Source: Burkholderiaceae bacterium
Lineage (GTDB): Bacteria; Pseudomonadota; Gammaproteobacteria; Burkholderiales; Burkholderiaceae_F
Direction of reading: 5' to 3'
Assembly (NCBI GenBank): GCA_013695705.1
Contig: JACCZX010000245.1
Location: forward strand, 1 to 33,938
Length of the DNA: 33,938 bases
Shown: positions 8,517 to 16,999 of the stretch, piece by piece
How positions within the stretch are numbered: the stretch's first letter is position 1
Layout: every line of letters begins with the position of its first letter
Position numbers and translations under genes: made by a program
The notes under the pieces: generated by a model
What the model saw: the letters and a program-made list of their open reading frames with translations, nothing else
What the model was told of the DNA's origin: nothing
Databases searched by the model: none

Positions 8517-9106
8517 GATCGCGCCAGCACTTGAATGCCGGCTTCGGCGAGCATCGAAGTCAAGCGTATCAACGGCAGCCCAATCAGCGCCGTGGGGTCG
8601 TCCGATACGGCGCCTTCGATCAGCGCGATCCCGAGCGACTCTATTTTGGCCGAACCGGCGCAGTCGTAGGGTTGGTCGGAGTGCAAATATGTGTCGAGCT
8701 GGTGCTGCGAAAGTTTGCGAAAAGTTACGGTCGTCGGCACACAAGCGATTTGCATCTGACCGGCGCTAGGTCCGACCATCGCGAGCGCGGTATAAAACAC
8801 AGCGGTGCGGCCTTGTAGCACCGACAATTGCGCTAATGCCGCCTGATGAGACAGTGGCTTTCCGAGCAACACGCCATCAAAATCGACCGTTTGGTCCGAG
8901 CCGATCACCACGGCGCTCGCGAAGCTTGCTGCGACTTGCAATGCCTTGCTGCGTGCCAGCCGCAGCGCGGTATCGCGCGGCACTTCGGTCGGCAACGCGG
9001 CTTCGTCAACCTGAGGCGCGTGAATTTCGAACGGTAGCCGCAATCGCTGCAGCAATTCGCGGCGGTAACGCGACGTCGACGCGAGTACGATCAGCGGACC
9101 AGCCAT
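8513..9106 (-). CDS. Maf-like nucleoside triphosphate pyrophosphatase, YceF subfamily
   Basis: 197 residues from the ATG at 9106; a GTG one codon earlier (9109) is also possible. Maf proteins hydrolyse non-canonical NTPs to monophosphates; the YceF group prefers m7GTP. Seen: LASTSRYRRELL (the STSxYR loop that binds phosphates), VIGSDQTVDFDG with the catalytic Asp, LGKP, and YDCAGSAKIESLG, where YeF-type members have the conserved Gly-Ser/Ala-Lys-Glu patch. Length is normal. The downstream methyltransferase overlaps by 4 bp. It is divergent from yceD with only 34 bp between starts, so its promoter must overlap the start of yceD. The YceF assignment rests on motif wording and the yceD-rpmF neighbourhood, as in E. 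coli. Confidence 0.92.
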   Translation of the reverse strand: MAGPLIVLASTSRYRRELLQRLRLPFEIHAPQVDEAALPTEVPRDTALRLARSKALQVAASFASAVVIGSDQTVDFDGVLLGKPLSHQAALAQLSVLQGRTAVFYTALAMVGPSAGQMQIACVPTTVTFRKLSQHQLDTYLHSDQPYDCAGSAKIESLGIALIEGAVSDDPTALIGLPLIRLTSMLAEAGIQVLARS

Positions 9107-9140
9107 CACTTAAGTGTAGCGGCGCCAGAATTCACTCGCG

Positions 9141-9668
9141 ATGTCCGAGCCGTCAATCACGATCGACAGTTTTGAACTAGCACGCTCGCTGCAGCGGATA
9201 ACGGGCGAGGTTGCCGTTGCGCGTTTGCAGCGATTGTCTGACATGCTGGCGCAGTCGGATGGGAAGCTGCGCTATCAGATCGACGGCGTCATCGAGCAAG
9301 AGGGCAGTCCCGCGGCCGATTTACGCGTCAACGGACGGCTCTATTTGGTCTGTCAGCGCTGCAATGGGTCACTCGAGTTTGATTTCGATCGAACCGCGCG
9401 CTTCCGGTTTGTCGCCAACGAGGAGGTGCTGAACTCGCTGCCAATCGAAGATGACGAAGTCGATGCCATCGTTGGTTCACGCGCGATGAACGTATATGAC
9501 TGGGTCGAAGACGAAGTGATTCTCTCTTTGCCCCTGGTGCCGCGGCATGACGAATGTTCTGCGCCGGTTACTAACGAGCGAAGCGTGGTTGCGGCCGCGG
9601 CCCCGAATCCCTTTGCAGTTCTGGCAGCGCTGCGAAACGACGGCGACGATAGTGAGCGGCGCAGTTAA
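9141..9668 (+). CDS. yceD: YceD/DUF177 family protein (large-ribosomal-subunit/rRNA accumulation protein)
   Basis: 175 residues. DUF177 proteins sit directly upstream of rpmF in most bacteria and are linked to 23S rRNA accumulation; the biochemical activity is not settled. Seen here: the CQRCNGSLEFDFDRTARFRFV segment, with the CxxC that is the family hallmark, then an acidic stretch (EDDEVDAIV), and DEVILSLPLVPRHDEC, a conserved second half. The C-terminus (FAVLAALRNDGDD) matches the usual (N/D)PFAVLAxLK ending. The Shine-Dalgarno is weak. It is divergent from maf and 83 bp upstream of rpmF; the rpmF promoter lies in that gap, so rpmF is not solely dependent on it. Confidence 0.93.
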   Translation: MSEPSITIDSFELARSLQRITGEVAVARLQRLSDMLAQSDGKLRYQIDGVIEQEGSPAADLRVNGRLYLVCQRCNGSLEFDFDRTARFRFVANEEVLNSLPIEDDEVDAIVGSRAMNVYDWVEDEVILSLPLVPRHDECSAPVTNERSVVAAAAPNPFAVLAALRNDGDDSERRS

Positions 9669-9721
9669 TCGTGCGGTTGTCAGCAACAGCGGGGGCGTAG
9701 CTGCAAGCGCTTCCCCTCGGG

Positions 9722-9727
9722 TATAAT
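9722..9727 (+). promoter_or_regulatory. Promoter -10 element (TATAAT) upstream of rpmF
   Basis: An exact TATAAT sits 25 bp before the rpmF ATG, in the 83-bp yceD-rpmF gap. No convincing -35 is seen at 16-18 bp, but a perfect -10 in GC-rich DNA just before a highly expressed ribosomal protein gene is persuasive. It would also drive plsX and the fab genes. Confidence 0.65.
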
Positions 9728-9751
9728 CGCCGCCTTTTCGCGGGGTTAGCC

Positions 9752-9934
9752 ATGGCTGTCCAGCAAAACAAGAAGTCATCGTCAAAGCGCGGAATGCATC
9801 GCTCGCACGATTTCCTGACCAATCCTGCGACGGCGATCGAGCCCACCACGGGCGAGATCCATCGGCGTCACCATATCAGCGCCACCGGTTTCTACCGCGG
9901 CAAAAAGGTTATCCAGACCAAGAGCGACGAGTAG
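9752..9934 (+). CDS. rpmF: 50S ribosomal protein L32 (bL32)
   Basis: 60 residues, full length for bL32. It begins [20 protein letters not shown], the conserved basic N-terminus that threads into 23S rRNA, followed by [17 protein letters not shown]. The Cys residues found in zinc-binding L32 forms are absent (no CxxC), so this is the zinc-independent form usual in Proteobacteria. Preceded by an exact TATAAT and a GGGG stretch as weak ribosome binding site. The order yceD-rpmF-plsX-fabH is the classic link between ribosome and lipid synthesis genes. Confidence 0.98.
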   Translation: MAVQQNKKSSSKRGMHRSHDFLTNPATAIEPTTGEIHRRHHISATGFYRGKKVIQTKSDE

Positions 9935-9970
9935 GTCGCGGCGCGCATAGGTTGGCCTGAACGATTCGCT

Positions 9971-11029
9971 GTGACAACGCGAATCGCCGTTGATTGCATG
10001 GGTGGTGACCATGGTTGCTCGGTCACTGTGCCCGCTGCGCTTGCCTTTGCCGAACTTCGATCCGATGTACACATGCTACTGGTCGGGCGTCGGGCGGACC
10101 TCGAGGCTGCATTGCGCAGCCCGCGTCCGGATCGCATCGAGCTGGTGCATGCGGACGAAGTCGTTGAAATGGACGATGCCCTGGTCGTTGCAATGCGAAC
10201 CAAGCGCAACTCGTCGATGCGAGTTGCCATCAACCTGGTGAAAGAAGGCCGCGCCGACGTGTGTGTCAGCGCCGGCAACACCGCCGCGCTGATGGCCATT
10301 GCGCGATTCGTACTGAAGACGCTTGACGGCATCGATCGTCCGGCGATTGCAGCGGTGTTGCCGAATCAGAAGGGCGGTGTCACCACCATGCTCGATCTCG
10401 GCGCTAATGTTGATTGCACTGCCGAACATCTGCTGCAATTTGCGGTGTTGGGCAGCGCACTAGTGGCGGCGGTCGAGGACATTGATCGTCCTACGGTCGG
10501 TTTGTTGAACATCGGCGAAGAGTTGATCAAGGGTAATGAAGTAGTAAAACAGGCCGCTGAGATGCTGCGCTTGAGCCCGCTCAATTTCGTTGGCAACGTT
10601 GAAGGCAATGATATTTTCAAGGGTACGAGCGACGTTGTCGTGTGCGACGGCTTTGTCGGCAACGTTGCACTGAAAACTTCCGAGGGCCTGGCATTCATGC
10701 TGGCTGGATTCGTGCGGGAGGAATTCACGCGCGGCGCGCTGTCGCGCCTGCAGGCGATGGCTGCTTTGCCGGTTCTGCGTCGGTTCAAGCGCAGGGTTGA
10801 TCATCGCCGACACAACGGCGCGAGTCTGCTGGGGCTGCGTGGACTGGTCATAAAAAGCCATGGTTCTGCCGACGCGGTCGCCTTTGAAAGCGCGCTCAGG
10901 CGCGGTTATGAGCAAGCGCGGCATCATGTGCTCGATCGCACGGTCGTTGAGATGCGGCCGGTGGTTGCGAAACTGGCGCAAGCTAATCGCGAAAAACATC
11001 CTGCTGCGGATCATCCTGCCGCCGCATGA
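9971..11029 (+). CDS. plsX: Phosphate acyltransferase PlsX
   Basis: 352 residues, GTG start at 9971, 36 bp after rpmF. PlsX converts acyl-ACP and phosphate into acyl-phosphate for PlsY, the first step of phospholipid synthesis; it is a peripheral membrane enzyme. Seen: [11 protein letters not shown] at the N-terminus, [38 protein letters not shown] and [19 protein letters not shown], all family signatures. The start is the only one that keeps the N-terminal MGGD motif with a normal leader. The C-terminus has the usual variable basic tail ([12 protein letters not shown]). The stop overlaps the fabH start (ATGA, 4 bp), implying coupled translation. Confidence 0.97.
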   Translation: MTTRIAVDCMGGDHGCSVTVPAALAFAELRSDVHMLLVGRRADLEAALRSPRPDRIELVHADEVVEMDDALVVAMRTKRNSSMRVAINLVKEGRADVCVSAGNTAALMAIARFVLKTLDGIDRPAIAAVLPNQKGGVTTMLDLGANVDCTAEHLLQFAVLGSALVAAVEDIDRPTVGLLNIGEELIKGNEVVKQAAEMLRLSPLNFVGNVEGNDIFKGTSDVVVCDGFVGNVALKTSEGLAFMLAGFVREEFTRGALSRLQAMAALPVLRRFKRRVDHRRHNGASLLGLRGLVIKSHGSADAVAFESALRRGYEQARHHVLDRTVVEMRPVVAKLAQANREKHPAADHPAAA

Positions 11030-12018
11030 CCCTTGCTGCTTTGCGCACTTATTCCCGCGTGATCGGTACCGGCTCCGCGCTGCCGGGCAACGCGGTGTCC
11101 AATGATGAGCTGGCGCGCGATCTCGCCACGCGCGGTGTTGAAACCTCCGATCAGTGGATCGTTGAGCGCACCGGCATTCGACAACGCTATATCGCCGCGC
11201 CCGGCAGCACGACCGCCGATCTCGGTGTGCGCGCGGCCCAGGCCGCGCTGCAGGCGGCAGGGCGCAGCGGCAAGGATATCGATCTGATCATTGTCGCTAC
11301 CTCGACACCCGATCAGATATTTCCCAGCACCGCTTGCCTGATTCAGGCGCAGCTTGGCGCCAACGGGTCCACGGCGTTCGACGTTCAGGCGGTGTGCAGC
11401 GGGTTTGTGTACGGACTCGTGATCGCCGACGCAATGATTCGCAGCGGCACCAATGCGCGCGCGCTCGTCATCGGCGCCGAGCTTTTTTCGCGCATTCTCG
11501 ACTGGAGCGACCGCGGCACGTGTGTGCTGTTCGGTGACGGAGCCGGCGCAGTAGTGCTCGAAGCGTCGAGCGAGCCCGGAATACTGGCGTCGGAGTTGAA
11601 GGCCGACGGCTCGCACGCGGGCGTGCTGTGCACTGCCGGGCGTGTGTCACAAGGCAAGGTCGAAGGCCATCCGTATTTGACGATGGACGGGCCGGCGGTG
11701 TTCAAGCTCGCGGTCAACGTTCTCGGGGCTTCCGCCATCAAGGTGCTGCAGCAAGCCGGTCTCGAGGTTTCGCAACTTGACTGGCTGATTCCGCATCAGG
11801 CAAATGTGCGGATTCTGAATGCGATCGCCAAGAGGGTCGGCGTGCCAGAGGAAAAAATGGTGGCGACGGTGGACCGCCACGGCAATACCTCGGCCGCTTC
11901 GGTGCCGCTCGCGCTCGACGTTGCCGTGCGCGACGGCCGCATCAAAAGCGGGCAGCACGTGATGCTGCAAGGCGTCGGCGGCGGGTTCACCTGGGGCTCC
12001 GCCTTGCTTCGCTGGTGA
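11026..12018 (+). CDS. fabH: 3-oxoacyl-ACP synthase III (FabH)
   Basis: 330 residues. FabH condenses acetyl-CoA with malonyl-ACP to start type II fatty acid synthesis. The catalytic triad is visible: Cys124 (QAVCSGF), His257 (IPHQAN) and Asn287 ([11 protein letters not shown]). The C-terminus ends [13 protein letters not shown], typical of FabH. The ATG overlaps the plsX stop by 4 bp; the TGA stop shares its last base with the fabD ATG (TGATG). The thiolase fold and full length leave no real alternative; a FabH-like priming paralogue is unlikely given the plsX-fabH-fabD order. Confidence 0.98.
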   Translation: MTLAALRTYSRVIGTGSALPGNAVSNDELARDLATRGVETSDQWIVERTGIRQRYIAAPGSTTADLGVRAAQAALQAAGRSGKDIDLIIVATSTPDQIFPSTACLIQAQLGANGSTAFDVQAVCSGFVYGLVIADAMIRSGTNARALVIGAELFSRILDWSDRGTCVLFGDGAGAVVLEASSEPGILASELKADGSHAGVLCTAGRVSQGKVEGHPYLTMDGPAVFKLAVNVLGASAIKVLQQAGLEVSQLDWLIPHQANVRILNAIAKRVGVPEEKMVATVDRHGNTSAASVPLALDVAVRDGRIKSGQHVMLQGVGGGFTWGSALLRW

Positions 12019-12950
12019 TGAAAGTCGCGTTTGTATTCCCTGGGCAGGGCTCGCAAGCCGTCGGCATGCTTGATTCATTTCGCGCCAACGCTGCTGTGCA
12101 ATCGATCGTTACACGCGCGTCCGGGGCGCTCGGCCAGGACATGGGCGCGTTGATCGAACACGGTCCCGTTGATGAATTGAATCTCACTGTCAATACACAG
12201 CCGGCGCTGTTGACGGCGAGTTACGCGATTTACGCCGCCTGGCGCGAGGCGGGGGGCGCTGAGCCCGCGCTGGTCGCTGGACACAGCTTGGGCGAATACA
12301 CCGCGCTGACAGTCGCTGACGCAGTTGAGTTGGAAGACGTGGTGCGTTTGGTGCGGTTTCGCGCACAGGTTATGCAGGAAGCGGTACCCGTGGGTGAAGG
12401 CCAAATGGCAGCGATTCTCGGCTTGACCGATGACCAGGTACGGCAAGCCTGCAACGAGGCGTCGCAAAATGAAATCGTTGAAGCGGTCAATTTTAACGCG
12501 CCCTCACAGGTCGTTATCGCCGGACATCGGCGCGCTGTTGAGCGCGCGTGCGAAGTGTGCAAGCGGATGGGCGCGCGGCGCGCATTGGTGCTGGCAGTTT
12601 CCGCACCATTTCACTCGTCGCTGCTGCAGCCCGCCAGCGAGCGCCTGCGCGAGCGCCTGGCGCAGGCGCCCGTGCGCAATCCTCGCATCGAGCTGATCAA
12701 CAATGTTGACGTAGCAATCGAGTCGGAGCCCGCGCGTATCGCCGATGCGCTCGCGCGTCAAGCCGCGCGCCCGGTGCGCTGGGCCGAGACGATTCGCAGC
12801 ATGCTCACCTACGGTGTCACGCATGTTGTGGAATGCGGGCCTGGCCGGGTGCTATCCGGGCTGACCAAACGGATCGCGCCGGGGCTCGAAAGCTTCGCCG
12901 TCAACGATGGCGCTTCGCTGGCAGAAACGATCGCGGCGCTTGATCGATGA
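12018..12950 (+). CDS. fabD: Malonyl-CoA:ACP transacylase FabD
   Basis: 310 residues from the ATG at 12018; a GTG one codon earlier is in frame. FabD moves malonyl from CoA to the ACP phosphopantetheine arm. Seen: the N-terminal FPGQGSQ motif, nucleophile Ser90 in GHSLGEYTAL, Arg115 (VRFRAQ), which holds the malonyl carboxylate, and His199 in SAPFHSSLL. Length is as expected. It is joined by TGATG to fabH and by a 4-bp overlap to fabG, so translation is probably coupled across fabH-fabD-fabG. Confidence 0.97.
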   Translation: MKVAFVFPGQGSQAVGMLDSFRANAAVQSIVTRASGALGQDMGALIEHGPVDELNLTVNTQPALLTASYAIYAAWREAGGAEPALVAGHSLGEYTALTVADAVELEDVVRLVRFRAQVMQEAVPVGEGQMAAILGLTDDQVRQACNEASQNEIVEAVNFNAPSQVVIAGHRRAVERACEVCKRMGARRALVLAVSAPFHSSLLQPASERLRERLAQAPVRNPRIELINNVDVAIESEPARIADALARQAARPVRWAETIRSMLTYGVTHVVECGPGRVLSGLTKRIAPGLESFAVNDGASLAETIAALDR

Positions 12951-13708
12951 ACGTGTTTCATGCGAACTGCCTGCAAGGCGACGTTGCACTCGTCACCGGC
13001 GCAACGCGCGGCATTGGGCGCGCCATTGCCGAACAACTAGCGCGCGCCGGCGCCACGGTGATAGGTACCGCGACGTCCAATGAGGGCGCCGATCAAATTT
13101 CGCAGCGCTTGTTGGGTAGCAGCGCGCCTGGGCGGGGTGCGTTGCTCGATGTGCGCGATGTCTCGGCGTGTGAAGCGCTGATCGAATCTATCGGCAAGGA
13201 GCACGGCAAGCTGTCGATCCTGGTGAACAACGCCGGCGTCACGCGCGACGCGCTTGCCATGCGAATGAAGGACGATGACTGGTCGGCCGTAATCGATACC
13301 AACCTGTCGGCCGTGTTCAGGCTGTCGCGCGGGGTGCTGCGTGGCATGATAAAGGCGCGCCATGGACGCATCATCAACATCACGTCGGTAGTCGGCGCCA
13401 GTGGCAATGCAGGACAAGCCAACTACGCGGCCGCCAAGGCGGGCGTTGCAGGCATGACGCGTGCACTCGCGCGCGAATTGGGAAGCCGCAACATCACCGT
13501 CAACTGCATCGCACCGGGCTTCATTGACACCGACATGACGCGTGCACTCGACGATGAGCAGTCCCGATCGCTGCTGGCGCAGATTCCACTCGGAAGACTA
13601 GGAGGCGTCGACGATATTGCTGCTGCAGCAGTTTTTCTGGCGTCACCTGCGGCGTCCTATATTTCAGGCGCTACGCTGCATGTGAATGGCGGCATGTACA
13701 TGACGTGA
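12947..13708 (+). CDS. fabG: 3-oxoacyl-ACP reductase FabG
   Basis: 253 residues, a classical short-chain dehydrogenase. It reduces 3-oxoacyl-ACP with NADPH in each elongation round. Seen: TGATRGIG (residues 17-24, cofactor loop), NNAG (94-97), and the active-site set Asn119, Ser147, Tyr160 and Lys164 (YAAAK). CIAPGFIDTDMT is the usual FabG segment, and the C-terminus GATLHVNGGMYMT is typical. The N-terminus is about 6 residues longer than in E. coli FabG. It starts within the fabD stop (4-bp overlap). acpP follows after 47 bp that may hold a separate promoter. Confidence 0.97.
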   Translation: MNVFHANCLQGDVALVTGATRGIGRAIAEQLARAGATVIGTATSNEGADQISQRLLGSSAPGRGALLDVRDVSACEALIESIGKEHGKLSILVNNAGVTRDALAMRMKDDDWSAVIDTNLSAVFRLSRGVLRGMIKARHGRIINITSVVGASGNAGQANYAAAKAGVAGMTRALARELGSRNITVNCIAPGFIDTDMTRALDDEQSRSLLAQIPLGRLGGVDDIAAAAVFLASPAASYISGATLHVNGGMYMT

Positions 13709-13720
13709 ATGTGCGGCTGT

Positions 13721-13726
13721 TAGAAT
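13721..13726 (+). promoter_or_regulatory. Candidate -10 element (TAGAAT) for acpP
   Basis: TAGAAT (5/6 match to consensus) lies 35 bp before the acpP ATG, in the fabG-acpP gap. A partial -35 (ATGACG, 13700-13705) is only 15 bp upstream. acpP needs high expression and often has its own promoter, so this is plausible but unproven. Confidence 0.35.
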
Positions 13727-13755
13727 TCGCGCGCTTTTTTGCTTTGGAGGAGTGA

Positions 13756-13995
13756 ATGGAAAATATCGAACAACGAGTCAAAAAGATTGTCGCAGAGCAA
13801 TTGGGCGTCAATGAGGCAGACATTAAAACGGAATCCGCATTCGTCGAAGACCTCGGCGCTGATTCACTCGACACAGTGGAGCTCGTAATGGCACTTGAAG
13901 ACGAGTTCGAATGTGAAATTCCGGATGAAGAAGCCGAAAAAATTCGCACGGTGCAGCAAGCGATCGATTACGTTAATAGCCATCAGAAAGTCTGA
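13756..13995 (+). CDS. acpP: Acyl carrier protein AcpP
   Basis: 79 residues, very acidic. AcpP carries growing acyl chains on 4'-phosphopantetheine attached to Ser37 in the [10 protein letters not shown] motif; AcpS, encoded later in this window, makes that attachment. The sequence ([36 protein letters not shown]) is standard type II ACP. A strong GGAGGAG ribosome binding site precedes the ATG, the best in the neighbourhood, fitting its abundance. It is followed 27 bp later by fabF. Confidence 0.98.
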   Translation: MENIEQRVKKIVAEQLGVNEADIKTESAFVEDLGADSLDTVELVMALEDEFECEIPDEEAEKIRTVQQAIDYVNSHQKV

Positions 13996-14022
13996 TCGTC
14001 TGCGACAGCTATTCTTAGGAGC

Positions 14023-15255
14023 ATGCAACAGCGACGAGTCGTAGTTACTGGCCTCGGGATGGTGAGCCCAGTGGGCAACGACGTTGCGACTTCCTGGGAC
14101 GCGATGCTGGCAGGGCGTTCCGGCATTGACCGTATTACCCGATTTGACGCATCCGGTTTGCAGTGCCGTATCGCCGGCGAGGTCAAAGGCTTCGATGTCA
14201 CGCAATACCTGCCGGCGAAAGAAGCGCGCCGGCTCGACACGTTCATTCATTATGGTGTCGCTGCATCAGCGCAGGCAATCAAGGACTGCGGCCTCGAAAT
14301 CTCGGACGCCAATCGCGAGCGGATCGGATGCGTGATCGGCTCGGGCATCGGCGGCCTGCCGATGATCGAAGACAATCACACGGAGCTGATGAATCGTGGA
14401 CCGCGCCGCGTTTCTCCGTTTCTGATTCCAGGGTCGATCAGCAACATGATCGCGGGCGCGGTATCAATTCAGTATGGGTTGCAGGGACCGAACCTCGCGA
14501 TCGTCACCGCGTGCACTACCGGGCTGCACTCGATCGGCAACGCGGGCCGCATGATCGAGCACGATGATGCCGATGTGATGGTTGCCGGTGGCGCCGAAGC
14601 GACGATCTCGCCGCTCGGCATCGGCGGGTTTGATTCGATGAAGGCGCTGTCGACGCGAAACGATGATCCGGCGACTGCCAGTCGGCCGTTCGACCAGGAT
14701 CGCGACGGCTTCGTGATGGGTGAGGGCGCCGGCATCATGGTGCTTGAAGAGTACGAACACGCGAAGCAGCGCGGCGCGCACATGTATTGCGAGCTAATCG
14801 GATTCGGGATGAGCGCCGACGCGTTTCACATGACCGCGCCCGACATGAACGGCCCGCGCCGCTGCATGCTCGCGGCGTTGAAAAGCGCGCGCATCAATGC
14901 CGACCAGCTGCAGTATCTGAACGCACACGGTACGTCGACGCCGCTGGGCGACATCAACGAAACCAAGGCGATCAAGGCCGCGCTCGGTGACGCCGCGCGC
15001 AATATCGTCGTCAACTCGACCAAGTCAATGACGGGACATTTGCTCGGCGGCGCCGGCGGTGTCGAGTCAGTCGTTACCGCGCTTGCCATTCAGCACCAGA
15101 TCTCGCCGCCAACGATCAATATAATCAATCAGGATCCGGAGTGTGATCTGGACTACTGCGCCAACACGGCGCGCGACATGCGCATCGACTTCGCGCTGAA
15201 AAATTCGTTCGGCTTTGGCGGCACGAATGGCACCCTGGTGTTCAAGCGCATCTGA
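14023..15255 (+). CDS. fabF: 3-oxoacyl-ACP synthase II (FabF)
   Basis: 410 residues. FabF extends acyl-ACP with malonyl-ACP and makes cis-vaccenate from palmitoleate. Active-site Cys164 (VTACTTG), His302 (NAHGTSTPLGD) and His339 (MTGHLLGGAGG) are all present. The N-terminus RRVVVTGLGMVSPVG is canonical and fixes the start at 14023. The ribosome binding site AGGAG ends only 1 nt before the ATG, which is unusually close. It lies in the acpP-fabF pair and is followed 11 bp later by the YgfX-like gene, so transcription may run on towards rpoE. Confidence 0.97.
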   Translation: MQQRRVVVTGLGMVSPVGNDVATSWDAMLAGRSGIDRITRFDASGLQCRIAGEVKGFDVTQYLPAKEARRLDTFIHYGVAASAQAIKDCGLEISDANRERIGCVIGSGIGGLPMIEDNHTELMNRGPRRVSPFLIPGSISNMIAGAVSIQYGLQGPNLAIVTACTTGLHSIGNAGRMIEHDDADVMVAGGAEATISPLGIGGFDSMKALSTRNDDPATASRPFDQDRDGFVMGEGAGIMVLEEYEHAKQRGAHMYCELIGFGMSADAFHMTAPDMNGPRRCMLAALKSARINADQLQYLNAHGTSTPLGDINETKAIKAALGDAARNIVVNSTKSMTGHLLGGAGGVESVVTALAIQHQISPPTINIINQDPECDLDYCANTARDMRIDFALKNSFGFGGTNGTLVFKRI

Positions 15256-15266
15256 GCAGGCGCCAA

Positions 15267-15749
15267 GTGCTGGTTCCGTGGACGGCCCTGCGCCCGTCGC
15301 TGCAATCCCTGCGGTGGCGCCGGGCGGGAATCGGCATCGCGCTCCTGACCGCAGCCGCGTTGGCTGCCGCCGCAATGGCTTCCGCGCCGTCGAGTGTGCG
15401 GCAGGGGAGTTTGGCTATTTTGGCCGTCCTCACCGGCGTATTTGCATGGATCGCATCCCGTAGGCGGCCCGCCCGCCCGTGGGAGATCGGCGTTTCAACG
15501 AAGGGCGAAGTCGAGCTACGCGGCGTTGAGCCAGCCAGTCAATCAGCGCGGCCGTTTCAGCTCGCCTTCGCTGCGCCGTGGTTGATAAGCTTGCGTAGCG
15601 GCACCATGTTTATCCCGATTTGGCCCGATTCTCTGCCGCAATCCGTCTATCGGCGACTTTGGGTCCACCTGCGTTGGAAGAAGGCTGGGCGAAGCGACGA
15701 TGAGCAGCGATCGACATCAAGGGGCAGTGCCAGATTTGAGGATCGCTGA
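15267..15749 (+). CDS. Small membrane protein, YgfX/CptA-like (hypothetical)
   Basis: 160 residues from a GTG at 15267. Two hydrophobic segments are visible, about 22-40 (GIALLTAAALAAAAMA) and 46-63 (SLAILAVLTGVFAWIAS), followed by a cytoplasmic-looking domain with WPDSLPQSVYRRLWVHLRW. That two-helix layout plus the (W/L)PDSL...FRRLxVxLRW motif is the pattern of the YgfX family (CptA in E. coli, reported as a toxin that affects cell division proteins and acts with SdhE/CptB). No SdhE-like gene is adjacent. A YgfX-like gene between fabF and rpoE recurs in Betaproteobacteria. The family call is by motif only; the function here is unknown. Confidence 0.65.
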   Translation: MLVPWTALRPSLQSLRWRRAGIGIALLTAAALAAAAMASAPSSVRQGSLAILAVLTGVFAWIASRRRPARPWEIGVSTKGEVELRGVEPASQSARPFQLAFAAPWLISLRSGTMFIPIWPDSLPQSVYRRLWVHLRWKKAGRSDDEQRSTSRGSARFEDR

Positions 15750-15780
15750 CGCGTGCCGTGCATGAATATCGGCCAGCGCC

Positions 15781-16380
15781 ATGTCTGATCGGGAAATCGA
15801 CCAGCAGCTGGTGGAGCGCGTGCAACGCGGCGACAAGGCCGCCTTCGATCTGCTCGTCGTCAAGTATCAGCGCAAGATTTTTCGTCTGTTATCGAGATTG
15901 ATTCGCGATAACGCCGAGATCGAAGACGTTGCGCAGGAGGCCTTCATCAAAGCGTACCGGGCGCTTCCGAATTTCCGCGGCGACAGCGCGTTTTATACGT
16001 GGCTGTACCGGATTGCAATCAACACCGCAAAGAATTATCTGGTCTCGCAAGGCCGCCGCGCGCCGACCTCGACGCCCTCTGATATTGAGGAGGCGGAAAC
16101 TTTTGACGACGGCGACCACCTAAGAGACCTGAATACACCGGATTCCATGCTGGTGACCAAGCAGGTGGCTGAAGCGGTCAATCGGGCGATCGATCTGTTA
16201 CCCGAGGATCTGCGAACCGCGATTGTGCTGCGCGAGCTTGAGGGGTTGAGCTATGAGGAAATTGCCGAGTCGATGCAGTGTCCAATTGGAACGGTGCGCT
16301 CGCGCATTTTTCGCGCCCGCGAAGCGATTGCCTTGGAATTGAGGCCGATTTTGGACACTGCGAAAGACAAGCGTTGGTAG
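15781..16380 (+). CDS. rpoE: RNA polymerase sigma factor RpoE (sigma-E/AlgU type, ECF)
   Basis: 199 residues. An ECF sigma factor that responds to envelope stress. Region 2 spans about 20-90 (KYQRKIFRLLSRLIRD, DVAQEAFIKAYRAL, FYTWLYRIAINTAKNYL), the signature of the ECF02/RpoE group, including the RIAxNTAKN segment. Region 4 is at about 135-190 (LPEDLRTAIVLRELEGLSYE, IAESMQCPIGTVRSRIFRAR), the -35-reading helix-turn-helix. It sits upstream of rseA and rseB, its cognate anti-sigma genes, and then degP, a typical target. No clear GGAACTT/TCTGA promoter pair is seen in front of it. Confidence 0.96.
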   Translation: MSDREIDQQLVERVQRGDKAAFDLLVVKYQRKIFRLLSRLIRDNAEIEDVAQEAFIKAYRALPNFRGDSAFYTWLYRIAINTAKNYLVSQGRRAPTSTPSDIEEAETFDDGDHLRDLNTPDSMLVTKQVAEAVNRAIDLLPEDLRTAIVLRELEGLSYEEIAESMQCPIGTVRSRIFRAREAIALELRPILDTAKDKRW

Positions 16381-16420
16381 GGATTGGCGTAAGGGTAAGA
16401 GTGAATCAATCGAGAGCACG

Positions 16421-16999
16421 ATGAATCAAACTGCGAAAAATCAAGCGGCGGCGACAGGGGCGGGCGAGCGCATATCCATTTTGCTCGACGGCGAGATGGA
16501 TCGATCCGAAGCCGAAGCGTTCATTGCATCCGTATGCGCCGACGCCGCCCTGCGACGGCAATGGCACGAGCTTCATCGTGCCGGTGATGCGTTGCGTTCG
16601 AACGAAGTCGGGGCGTGCGACGCGGCAGGTTTTTGTGCGCGAGTGACCGCCGCCATAACATCCGAGCCGACGGTCCTCGCACCGCGCTCAGCCCGCAACC
16701 CAGCAGGCGTGCGCCGCTATTGGATACCGGGTCTGGCGGTCGCCGCCTCGATCGCAGCGGTCGGTTTTGTCGCGATCCCTTTGCTGCGTACTCCTGACAC
16801 TACTTCGTTGTCAAAAAGCAGCGTGCCAATGGAAGTCGCTGTGATCGAGGCGGGCGCGCGCAAGGCGCTGCCGACGATTGTCAACGCACGCGAGCTCAAC
16901 GCCTCATTTAACCCGTACCTGGCAGCGCACCGCGAGCTGATCGGAAATTCGGTGGTTCCGCGTGCCGCTGTTTATCTGCGCTCCGCCGAGGATCGTTGA
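16421..16999 (+). CDS. rseA: Anti-sigma-E factor RseA (MucA-like)
   Basis: 192 residues. The N-terminal cytoplasmic part (about 15-75: ERISILLDGEMDRSEAEAF, WHELHRAGDALRS) is the RseA sigma-binding domain: small helices starting with the (E/R)xS.LxDGE motif. One transmembrane helix lies at about 105-123 (IPGLAVAASIAAVGFVAIPLL), then a periplasmic tail of about 70 residues ending in FNPYLAAHRELIGN, the conserved C-terminal patch seen in betaproteobacterial RseA/MucA. It holds RpoE inactive until proteolysis at the membrane. The stop overlaps the TTG candidate start of rseB. Overall identity to E. coli RseA is probably low; context carries weight. Confidence 0.9.
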   Translation: MNQTAKNQAAATGAGERISILLDGEMDRSEAEAFIASVCADAALRRQWHELHRAGDALRSNEVGACDAAGFCARVTAAITSEPTVLAPRSARNPAGVRRYWIPGLAVAASIAAVGFVAIPLLRTPDTTSLSKSSVPMEVAVIEAGARKALPTIVNARELNASFNPYLAAHRELIGNSVVPRAAVYLRSAEDR

